DNA from: an uncultured Persicitalea sp.
GTDB taxonomy: Bacteria; Bacteroidota; Bacteroidia; Cytophagales; Spirosomataceae
Direction of reading: 5' to 3'
Length of the DNA stretch: 7,051 bases
NCBI GenBank assembly: GCA_950075905.1
Contig: CATMVR010000256.1
Coordinates: 1 to 7,051, forward strand
The notes beneath the pieces are model-generated. The model made no database searches and was not told where the DNA came from. It worked only from the letters and a program-made list of their open reading frames with translations. Shown piece after piece: positions 1-5,184 of the stretch. Each line of letters opens with the position of its first letter. Within the stretch, counting starts at the first letter, position 1. A program made the position numbers and the translations under genes.

Positions 1-1259
1 ACCCCGGCTCCCGACCGGACGTTGACGATGCCTTTCAGTACTTTGGCGGGTCGGAAAGCCGACAGAAAAAAAGCCGGGTAAGTACCCGCCAAAAGACTGA
101 CCAACAACGCTAGTGCTGCGAAAACAATCCAAAAAACAGGTTGATTTGTCGGTAGGCTCAATTGTTTATCCACCAGCGCATTGAACAGGGGGAGCGCCCA
201 TTGAAAAATAACCAGCGCCAGCAACAGCGCCAGCGTGGTGAGCAGAAACGACTCGCTCAAAAACTGCCAGATGAGGCTGCCGCGCAAAGCCCCTACGCTT
301 TTGCGAACACCCACTTCCCGCGCCCGCTGCGAAGCCCGGGCCGTGGCCAGGTTGATGAAGTTGACGAGGGCGATCAGCAGCACAATCAGGCCCACGGCCA
401 GAAAAACCTTTACGTAGAAAATATCGCTGCGCTTGCCCCAATCGGTGCCGAAGTCAAATTTGGAATACAGGAAAATATCCCGCAAGGATTGCAAATGAAG
501 CGTGGCATTATTCCCGGCGTCGTGCTTAGCAATGTGGTGCATGATTTTCTGTTCGAATGCCGCCGCGTCGGTACCGGGCTGGAGTTCGAGGTAGGTGTGG
601 TAGTTGTTGCTGTTCCATTTGTTGCCCCACTCGTCGTACTTCTCGACGTATTTGAAAGGCAGCAGTGCGTCGAACTGTACATGCGAGTTGGTGGGCGGAT
701 CGGCCACCACGCCTACCACTGTTAGGGGCGGTTGGGTGCTTGATGTTAGCACGTTTCCCACAACAGATTTCTTCCGCCAGCCGGAGCCGAACAGCCGCGC
801 GGCCAGTTTTTCGCTGATCACGATTTGGTCGGGGCCGGTCAGTACTTCCGCCGGATTGCCCATCAGCAGCTTAAAGTCGAACATCTTGAAAAAATCGGTA
901 TCCACAATCAGCATTTTCTCTGTCTCGACGTTCGTCTGTCCGGCTTGCAGCAGGTACCCCCATTTGCCCACCCGCACGCTACGGACGATCTCAGGATACG
1001 CTGCCGCCAGGCTTGGGGCCAGCGGGCCGGGCGTAACCGCCACGGGATGGGTGCCGTCGGCCTGCTGCTGAATTTCGGTAAGGCGATAGATATTGGCTGC
1101 CTTGCTATGGAAGCGGTCGTAGCTGTACTCGTCCTGCACGTATAGCCCGATAGCCAGACAAGCAGCCAACCCAACGGCCAGGCCGAAGATAGTAATCCCG
1201 CTGTACACTTTGTTGCGGATCAGGTTGCGAAAGGCGATCTTGAAGTAGTTGCTAAGCAT
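1..1259 (-). CDS. ABC transporter permease, FtsX/MacB type (partial, N-terminal half)
   Basis: The minus strand is open without a stop from the ATG at 1259 to the window edge, giving 419 codons plus two bases; the C-terminal part lies off the left edge. The start (MLSNYFKIAFRNLIRNK) is typical of Bacteroidetes FtsX-type permeases. A first membrane helix lies at about residues 19-41. A MacB-like periplasmic domain follows at about 45-280. Three more helices lie at about 284-306, 332-358 and 376-398. The family signature NFINLATARAS with EVGVRKSVGA follows helix 2, and a GTYPAFFLSAFRPAKVLKG-type motif closes the first FtsX domain near 392-410. Full-length relatives have about 790 residues with a second four-helix half, so roughly half is visible. 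It would be the membrane subunit that couples ATP hydrolysis by the separately encoded ATPase (2701-3378) to export or envelope remodelling. Its substrate cannot be read from the sequence. Two opposite-facing or AT-rich genes separate it from its likely partners. Confidence 0.93.
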   Translation of the reverse strand, partial: MLSNYFKIAFRNLIRNKVYSGITIFGLAVGLAACLAIGLYVQDEYSYDRFHSKAANIYRLTEIQQQADGTHPVAVTPGPLAPSLAAAYPEIVRSVRVGKWGYLLQAGQTNVETEKMLIVDTDFFKMFDFKLLMGNPAEVLTGPDQIVISEKLAARLFGSGWRKKSVVGNVLTSSTQPPLTVVGVVADPPTNSHVQFDALLPFKYVEKYDEWGNKWNSNNYHTYLELQPGTDAAAFEQKIMHHIAKHDAGNNATLHLQSLRDIFLYSKFDFGTDWGKRSDIFYVKVFLAVGLIVLLIALVNFINLATARASQRAREVGVRKSVGALRGSLIWQFLSESFLLTTLALLLALVIFQWALPLFNALVDKQLSLPTNQPVFWIVFAALALLVSLLAGTYPAFFLSAFRPAKVLKGIVNVRSGAG

Positions 1260-1297
1260 GGCTTTTTTGTGTATTTTTAAAAAAAATAGCCAACCCT
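1260..1297. promoter_or_regulatory. 38-bp divergent spacer with A/T tracts (putative promoter region)
   Basis: This is all the DNA between the divergent starts of the permease (1259, minus) and the Uma2 gene (1298, plus). It contains a T6 run (1262-1267) and an uninterrupted A/T stretch at about 1270-1287 with T5 followed by A8. No convincing Bacteroidetes TTTG/TAnnTTTG promoter pair is visible on either strand. At least part of each promoter must therefore lie here or inside the opposite gene. Placement is by position only. Confidence 0.3.
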
Positions 1298-1777
1298 ATG
1301 GAAACCGTTTATCACGACTTCATCGAGGAATACCAAACCGAAGATATTATGTCTGTCAATCACTCGCGCACCATTCAGCGAATCAGTTCCTATTTGGAGC
1401 GCTACGACGACATCTACGACATTTTGCCTGAGCTGGAAATGAAACTCGATAGCAAGCCGGTAAAGCCGGATATTTCGGTTTACCCAAATCTGCCCGAAGA
1501 TTGGGATACTGACATTATCTTTATTACCCAGCCTCCCCTTATCGCAATTGAAGTATTGTCTCCTAAACAAGCCATGGCTGATATTACCAATAAAACCAAC
1601 GATGTGTACTTCCCAGCGGGCGTTCAATCGGTTTGGATCGTGGTTCCCTTGTTACAGACCATCACGATTCGTACGCCTGACGGAGAGAAACTGACTTTTT
1701 CGGAAGGTATTATCAAAGATCCTGTCTCAAACATTGAAATTCCATTAGACCATATTTTTCGAAAGCAACGCCCCTAA
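1298..1777 (+). CDS. Uma2-family putative restriction endonuclease (DUF820, PD-(D/E)XK fold)
   Basis: The 159-residue protein carries the Uma2/DUF820 hallmarks: an N-terminal EEYQ...IMSVNHSRTIQRIS segment, the PDI motif at 57-59 (acidic Asp58), the beta-strand LIAIEVLSPK at 81-90 (acidic Glu85), and a K-xxxx-Y-xxx-GV-xx-VWIV block at 99-115. In this superfamily Asp and Glu coordinate the metal at a nuclease active site, with a nearby Lys completing it. The family is usually about 180-200 residues, so this is a short member, mostly at the N-terminus. The start at 1298 is preferred because the EEY segment upstream of Met18 belongs to the family pattern. The biological role of Uma2 proteins is poorly known; they often occur in many copies per genome. 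It converges on the beta-lactamase gene with a 45-bp gap and is lower in G+C than the exporter genes (24 of 60 bases in 1501-1560). Family assignment is firm; actual nuclease activity is an inference. Confidence 0.85.
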   Translation: METVYHDFIEEYQTEDIMSVNHSRTIQRISSYLERYDDIYDILPELEMKLDSKPVKPDISVYPNLPEDWDTDIIFITQPPLIAIEVLSPKQAMADITNKTNDVYFPAGVQSVWIVVPLLQTITIRTPDGEKLTFSEGIIKDPVSNIEIPLDHIFRKQRP

Positions 1778-1822
1778 TCATTCACTCATTACGTAAAGAC
1801 TTCACCGGATTTATCTTTGTTT

Positions 1823-2689
1823 TCAATTCACTATATCCAGGTCTTTAAGGATAGATTTTGTAATATCTTTCCGGCAACTTCCGAAATTGGAGCTATTGAA
1901 CTTTCTATTCTGCAAAAGCCGGGTAGCGAAAAAATAGACACCCTTTCTACTTTCCACATATCCAACCCACCAGCCGGTATTGATGTTACTTTCTCGTGTC
2001 CAGCCTGTTTTTGCAGAAATCGTGTACTCATTATTCCGTTCCGCTACCAACACTTTTTTAACGATTGCCATATTTCGTTTCGAAAAGGGCAGCTGCTCCT
2101 CGTAAAGCTTTTTGACAAATTCAACCTGATTGACCGGTGAAATTGCAAAAGCCCCGAAATTCCAAAAATCAGCATCTGGCTGGGACAGATTGAGGTTTCC
2201 GTAGTTGCAAAGCGTCAGGTACTTTTCATAGTTTTCTTTACCGATTTTCTTAGCCAACTCAACAAACACCCATCCCGCTGAAAGTTTAAAAGCCTCTTCT
2301 ACGGTCATGTCGTGATATATGTCCGGCCTGTAACCATACTTGGTTGTATCCGTGCTTCCTATCCACTTTACCACCTCCTTTTCGCTGTCGATTATCTTTG
2401 TTTCGAGGGCTATCAGTAGGTTTATTATCTTGAATGTAGAAGCGGGTAAAGTTTCTTTTCTGATGCCAAGAGTATCTGACAAAATCCACTTGCCTGCCGA
2501 GAGATCATAAATAGCTACTGATCCCTCTACCTGGCATTGGTCAAAATATTTTCCGAAATCCTGCCGCACCAAAACTGTATCTCCGACCAATGTACCTTGA
2601 CCACCATTTACTCTCTTCCCCGATGATAAAGCCAGAAAAGATCCGTTGACTAAAAGAAACACTCCCAGTAGTATTATTCGCGTGATCAT
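1823..2689 (-). CDS. bla: class D (OXA-like) beta-lactamase homologue, secreted, with altered SxV motif
   Basis: A 288-residue serine penicillin-recognising protein. Residues 1-22 form a signal peptide (Arg4, hydrophobic core 5-21) without a lipobox Cys, so the product should be periplasmic or exported. Class D landmarks occur in order: the STFK tetrad at 84-87 (nucleophile Ser84, the lysine that is carboxylated in OXA enzymes Lys87), second-motif Ser137, YGN at 163-165, Trp176 (the residue that stabilises the carbamate), KTG at 227-229, and WWVGYVE near 240-246. Spacings from the second-motif Ser to Tyr (26), Trp (39) and Lys (90) equal those of OXA-10. The oddity is the second motif, S-A-G (137-139), where class D enzymes have SxV. 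The expected activity is hydrolysis of beta-lactams through an acyl-enzyme, but the Gly may change lysine carboxylation and rate. The gene starts 11 bp after the ATPase stop on the same strand, so it may be cotranscribed with the exporter genes. It is AT-rich (23 of 60 G+C in 1861-1920, 22 of 60 in 2401-2460) compared with 39 of 60 in the adjacent ATPase (2941-3000), suggesting acquisition. Confidence 0.88.
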   Translation of the reverse strand: MITRIILLGVFLLVNGSFLALSSGKRVNGGQGTLVGDTVLVRQDFGKYFDQCQVEGSVAIYDLSAGKWILSDTLGIRKETLPASTFKIINLLIALETKIIDSEKEVVKWIGSTDTTKYGYRPDIYHDMTVEEAFKLSAGWVFVELAKKIGKENYEKYLTLCNYGNLNLSQPDADFWNFGAFAISPVNQVEFVKKLYEEQLPFSKRNMAIVKKVLVAERNNEYTISAKTGWTRESNINTGWWVGYVESRKGVYFFATRLLQNRKFNSSNFGSCRKDITKSILKDLDIVN

Positions 2690-2700
2690 ACGACAACTGG

Positions 2701-3378
2701 CTATATATGCACCTTCTCCGTCACCACTTTTCCGTCAAATAGATTGACCGTGCGGTGGGCAAAACCAGCGTCGTAGGGTGAGTGCGTCACCATGATGATG
2801 GTGGTACCGGCTTCATTGAGTTGCTTCAAAAGGTTCATCACCTCCTCGCCATTTTTGGAGTCGAGGTTACCCGTAGGCTCATCCGCCAGGATAATTTTCG
2901 GAGTAGCTACTACGGCACGGGCAATGGCCGTACGCTGCTGCTGTCCGCCGGAGAGCTGCTGCGGGAAGTGGTTGCGGCGGTGCATCATGCTCATGCGTTC
3001 TAGGGCTGCCTCTACGCGCTGCTTGCGCTCGTCAGCAGGCGTTTTGAGGTACAGCAGAGGTAGCTCCACGTTTTCGTACACCGTCAGTTCATCGATCAGG
3101 TTGAAGCTCTGGAACACAAAACCGATGTTACCCTTGCGGATCTGGGCCCGCTGACGCTCCGACATATCGGCCACCTCGGTTTCATAAAACTCGTAGGAAC
3201 CTTCGCTCGGATTGTCCAGCAGACCCAGAATGTTGAGCAGTGTAGATTTGCCACAGCCCGACGGCCCCATAATGGCCACAAACTCGCCATCCAGGATTTC
3301 CAGATCAATGCCGTTCAGGGCGGTGGTTTCTACTTCTTCGGTAGAGAAGACTTTTTGGAGGTTTTTGATTTTCAACAT
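2701..3378 (-). CDS. ABC transporter ATP-binding protein, LolD/MacB type
   Basis: A complete 225-residue nucleotide-binding subunit, the normal length for the LolD/FtsE/MacB-NBD group. Visible motifs are Walker A GPSGCGKST (38-46), Q-loop Gln90 in FVFQSFNLI, the ABC signature LSGGQQQR (142-149), Walker B ILADEPT with catalytic Glu167, the D-loop NLDS (171-174) and H-loop His199. The sequence VFQSFNLIDELTVYENVELPL is typical of the branch that pairs with FtsX-fold permeases, which work as mechanotransmission machines and do not use an alternating-access pore. It should act as a cytoplasmic dimer that drives the permease whose first half is at 1-1259. The adaptor gene lies 111 bp upstream on the same strand and the beta-lactamase 11 bp downstream, so the three probably share a transcript. 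Family is certain. Substrate (drug, lipoprotein, peptide or other) is not readable. Confidence 0.96.
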   Translation of the reverse strand: MLKIKNLQKVFSTEEVETTALNGIDLEILDGEFVAIMGPSGCGKSTLLNILGLLDNPSEGSYEFYETEVADMSERQRAQIRKGNIGFVFQSFNLIDELTVYENVELPLLYLKTPADERKQRVEAALERMSMMHRRNHFPQQLSGGQQQRTAIARAVVATPKIILADEPTGNLDSKNGEEVMNLLKQLNEAGTTIIMVTHSPYDAGFAHRTVNLFDGKVVTEKVHI

Positions 3379-3422
3379 TTTGGCTTTGGTTATTTAGATG
3401 GTTGGCTTATCAATTTTATTTT

Positions 3423-3476
3423 ACCGCTAAGACGCAAAGGCGCGAAGAAATCCTTGCGACTTCGCGTCCTCGCGGT
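3423..3476. repeat. intergenic imperfect inverted repeat of the ACCGC-AAGACGCAAAG type
   Basis: In the 111-bp gap between the adaptor and ATPase genes, the arm at 3423-3447 (ACCGCTAAGACGCAAAGG...) pairs with 3453-3476 (...GTCCTCGCGGT) around a loop of about 5 bases, with a few mismatches. The hairpin would be strong. The ACCGC/GACGCAAAG wording resembles a dispersed intergenic repeat I recall from Bacteroidetes and other bacterial genomes; that link is from memory and unchecked. It is G+C-rich inside an otherwise AT-rich gap. There is no T-run at its 3' end in the direction of the genes, so it is more likely an RNA-processing or stability element, or a repeat insertion, than a terminator. Confidence 0.7.
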
Positions 3477-3489
3477 TCACATATATTTT

Positions 3490-4812
3490 TTAAAATTCCA
3501 AAACTTCATTATCCCCAAAGTTCTCGTACGAACTGGTGATGACTTTTTCGCCGGGTTGCAGGCCATCGAGCACCTCGTAGTACTCCGGATTTTTACGACC
3601 CAGGGTGATATTCTTCTTCACCGCCCGGTTGCCCGTTTTGTCCACTACATACACCCAGTTGCCGCCCGTGTCGGAGAAGAAGCCGCCAACCGGCAGCAGC
3701 GTAGCTTTGGAAGGCTGCCCCAGTTGCAGGCGGATAGGCGCCGACTGTCCGCGCTTGATGCGCTCGGGGGCACCTTTGGTAAACCGCATATCTACTTCGA
3801 AGCGGCCGCTGCGTACTTCGGGATAAATCTTCACGATTTCAAGACCGTAGGGCTTGCCGTCGAAATCCATACTACCACCCAGTCCCACAAAGATCCGGGA
3901 AATGTAGTGCTCATCAATGCCTACCCGCATTTTGAAGCCGTCGAGGTCGTCAATCTGTCCGATGTTCTGTCCCTGATTGATATTGGAGCCTACCTCCACA
4001 TTCATGGAAGAGAGTAGTCCGGAAACGGGCGCTTTCACCACCAGGTTGTCGAGCGTCTGCCGCCACAGGGCCACGTTTTTCTGGGTATTGGCCAGGGTAC
4101 CTTCCAGTTGCGAAATCTGCATCTTGGCGTTTTCTTCCTGATATTTCTGCGATTCTACCTCAATCTGCCGTTGCTGTACCAGCCGCTCGTAGTCGCGCTT
4201 GGATCTGAGATAGTCAGACTCAGGCACCACTTTGTCGCGGAAGAGCTGGGTATTACGATCGAAAAGATCTTTGGCCTGGGCAATCTGGAAATCCAGCTCG
4301 CTGAGGGTCTTTTGCAGGTTAAAACGCTCCACCCGCAGGCGCTGCCGGGTATTTTGCAAGTCGTTTACCAGTCGGCTGGCTTCCGTCTCCGATTGCAGGA
4401 AGTTCAGTTTCAGGCTCTGGTTTTCGAGTTTCAGCAGTACTTCGCCTTCTTTCACCATATTGCCTCCTTCTACCATTTTCTGCGTTACATACCCTCCTAC
4501 AATAGCATCCAGCTGAATGGTTTTGAGGGGCTGTACCACACCCGTCACCACAATAAACTCATCGAATTCTCCCTGGCTTACCGTCGAAATGGTAACTTTA
4601 TCCTGCTCTACGTTCAGTTTAGAACGTTTGTCGGCCCAGAAAAACTGGTAGGCCAGAAAGCTGACCAGCAGTACGCCGGCTACCAGATAACCGATGCGGC
4701 GGGGATTCCAGAACTTCTTTTTCTTGGTGCGGTCCATGCCTGCCTGCCCCAGGGAGGCGTTGGGCTTGGTAAGGGGTGTTCCTAACGGTGACGATTTCAG
4801 GTCAGTTGCCAT
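3490..4812 (-). CDS. HlyD/AcrA-family periplasmic adaptor (membrane fusion protein) of an ABC exporter
   Basis: A 440-residue adaptor with the standard layout. A basic cytoplasmic tail (1-38, KKKK at 30-33) leads into one membrane anchor at about 41-59. The first lipoyl half-motif lies at about 88-130 (VTGVVQPLKTIQL, GGYV, EGEVLLKLE). A long Gln/Glu/Arg-rich coiled-coil hairpin follows at about 135-255, then the second lipoyl half at about 256-292 (VKAPVSGLLSSMNVEVGSNI). A beta-barrel domain (about 293-370) and a C-terminal membrane-proximal domain (about 371-440) ending in GLQPGEKVITSS complete it. The hairpin length fits docking onto a TolC-type outer-membrane channel, none of which is encoded here. 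It would bridge the permease to the outer membrane. The start at 4812 lies about 34 bases after the predicted transcription start from the sigma-54 promoter; Met26 is a weaker alternative. It is first in a minus-strand unit with the ATPase and probably the beta-lactamase. Confidence 0.94.
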   Translation of the reverse strand: MATDLKSSPLGTPLTKPNASLGQAGMDRTKKKKFWNPRRIGYLVAGVLLVSFLAYQFFWADKRSKLNVEQDKVTISTVSQGEFDEFIVVTGVVQPLKTIQLDAIVGGYVTQKMVEGGNMVKEGEVLLKLENQSLKLNFLQSETEASRLVNDLQNTRQRLRVERFNLQKTLSELDFQIAQAKDLFDRNTQLFRDKVVPESDYLRSKRDYERLVQQRQIEVESQKYQEENAKMQISQLEGTLANTQKNVALWRQTLDNLVVKAPVSGLLSSMNVEVGSNINQGQNIGQIDDLDGFKMRVGIDEHYISRIFVGLGGSMDFDGKPYGLEIVKIYPEVRSGRFEVDMRFTKGAPERIKRGQSAPIRLQLGQPSKATLLPVGGFFSDTGGNWVYVVDKTGNRAVKKNITLGRKNPEYYEVLDGLQPGEKVITSSYENFGDNEVLEF

Positions 4813-4857
4813 ATCTACTATTTCAATTATTCACTCTTTGGTTTAATGCACTTACTT

Positions 4858-4872
4858 CCAATCCCTGTGCCA
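4858..4872 (-). promoter_or_regulatory. sigma-54 (-24/-12) promoter for the adaptor-ATPase(-beta-lactamase) unit
   Basis: Read on the minus strand the site is TGGCAC-AGGGA-TTGG, matching the sigma-54 consensus TGGCAC-N5-TTGC with the correct spacing and one deviation (last C is G). The predicted start is near 4846, leaving an untranslated leader of about 34 bases before the adaptor ATG at 4812. The neighbouring divergent gene encodes a sigma-54 activator with an intact GAFTDA loop, which makes a chance match unlikely. Confidence 0.72.
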
Positions 4873-4936
4873 GAGACGCAAGCAATATGTAAACTATTGA
4901 TTTTCAAGTCTTATAACTTCAATTATACCTATGTCG

Positions 4937-4973
4937 TTGTTCATTATCGGACACTTTTGTTCGGCAATGGACA
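4937..4973. promoter_or_regulatory. tandem activator-binding sites (upstream activating sequence)
   Basis: The word TTGTTC-N6-GGACA occurs twice, at 4937-4953 and 4957-4973, with identical internal spacing and exactly 20 bp (about two helical turns) between copies. Each is an imperfect dyad, best in the second copy (TTGTTC/GGACAA, 5 of 6 pairs complementary), as expected for a Fis-type HTH dimer. Centres lie about 98 and 118 bp upstream of the predicted sigma-54 start, within the usual enhancer distance. Assignment to the adjacent NtrC-type regulator is an inference. Confidence 0.6.
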
Positions 4974-4994
4974 ATGAAATTATACGCTTACTTT

Positions 4995-5015
4995 ATTAAC
5001 TGTTTCTTTGTTAAT
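4995..5015. promoter_or_regulatory. perfect 6-bp dyad ATTAAC-N9-GTTAAT
   Basis: Two perfectly complementary 6-bp half-sites flank a T-rich 9-bp centre between the enhancer-like pair and the regulator leader. It could be an operator for another regulator, but in AT-rich DNA a chance 6-bp dyad is not rare. Confidence 0.25.
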
Positions 5016-5055
5016 ACCTTAGCATCCGGCACCTCAGACGGCATATTTATTGAGT

Positions 5056-5160
5056 TTAGGTTAATAGCTGTTAGCAAATCAGGTTATTAGCCGATTGAAA
5101 TTAGCTACATTAATATTGTCTAAAATCCGGTCCTTGTTAGCTTAACAGCTAATAACCTAA
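5056..5160. repeat. competing inverted repeats in the leader of the response-regulator gene
   Basis: The right arm at 5140-5160 (GCTTAACAGCT...AACCTAA) can pair with 5056-5075 over about 20 bp with one mismatch and one bulged base. Part of the same arm (5148-5158) pairs perfectly over 11 bp with 5081-5091 (AGGTTATTAGC). The two left arms are imperfect direct repeats, so the pairings exclude each other. The right arm ends 24 bases before the ATG at 5185. It may be an operator cluster or an alternative-fold leader; transcription of this stretch has not been shown. Confidence 0.45.
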
Positions 5161-5184
5161 TAACCTCTTACCTAAATACCTAAA

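Larger units (their letters stand above)
4813..5184. other. 372-bp divergent control region between exporter and regulator genes
   Basis: No credible gene lies here. The stretch is AT-rich and holds, from the exporter side, the sigma-54 promoter (4858-4872, minus), two tandem enhancer-like sites (4937-4973), an ATTAAC/GTTAAT dyad (4995-5015), and a set of inverted repeats leading into the regulator start (5056-5160). The last 36 bases before the regulator ATG (5149-5184) contain no G and consist of CTAATAACC/TTACC-like words. No clear sigma-70-type TTTG/TAnnTTTG promoter was found for the regulator. Confidence 0.75.

Noticed and set aside
162..1071. Plus-strand open frames of up to 187 codons opposite the permease
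   Set aside because: They lie antisense to a continuous frame with clear FtsX/MacB motifs; their translations are low-complexity with no recognisable domain.
1778..1822. Possible bidirectional terminator between the convergent Uma2 and beta-lactamase genes
   Set aside because: Only a short TTACGTAA palindrome is present; no stable G+C stem with a T-run is visible.
1257..2700. Target-site duplication flanking the low-G+C pair of genes
   Set aside because: The only shared word at the edges is TGGCT, too short and not positioned as a clean duplication.
3355..4785. Two plus-strand open frames of 220 and 225 codons opposite the adaptor gene
   Set aside because: Both are mirror frames of the well-supported HlyD-type gene and show no domain of their own.
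5025..5043. CGGCAC-like sequence facing the regulator as a possible sigma-54 -24 element
   Set aside because: No TTGC-like -12 element follows at the required distance.
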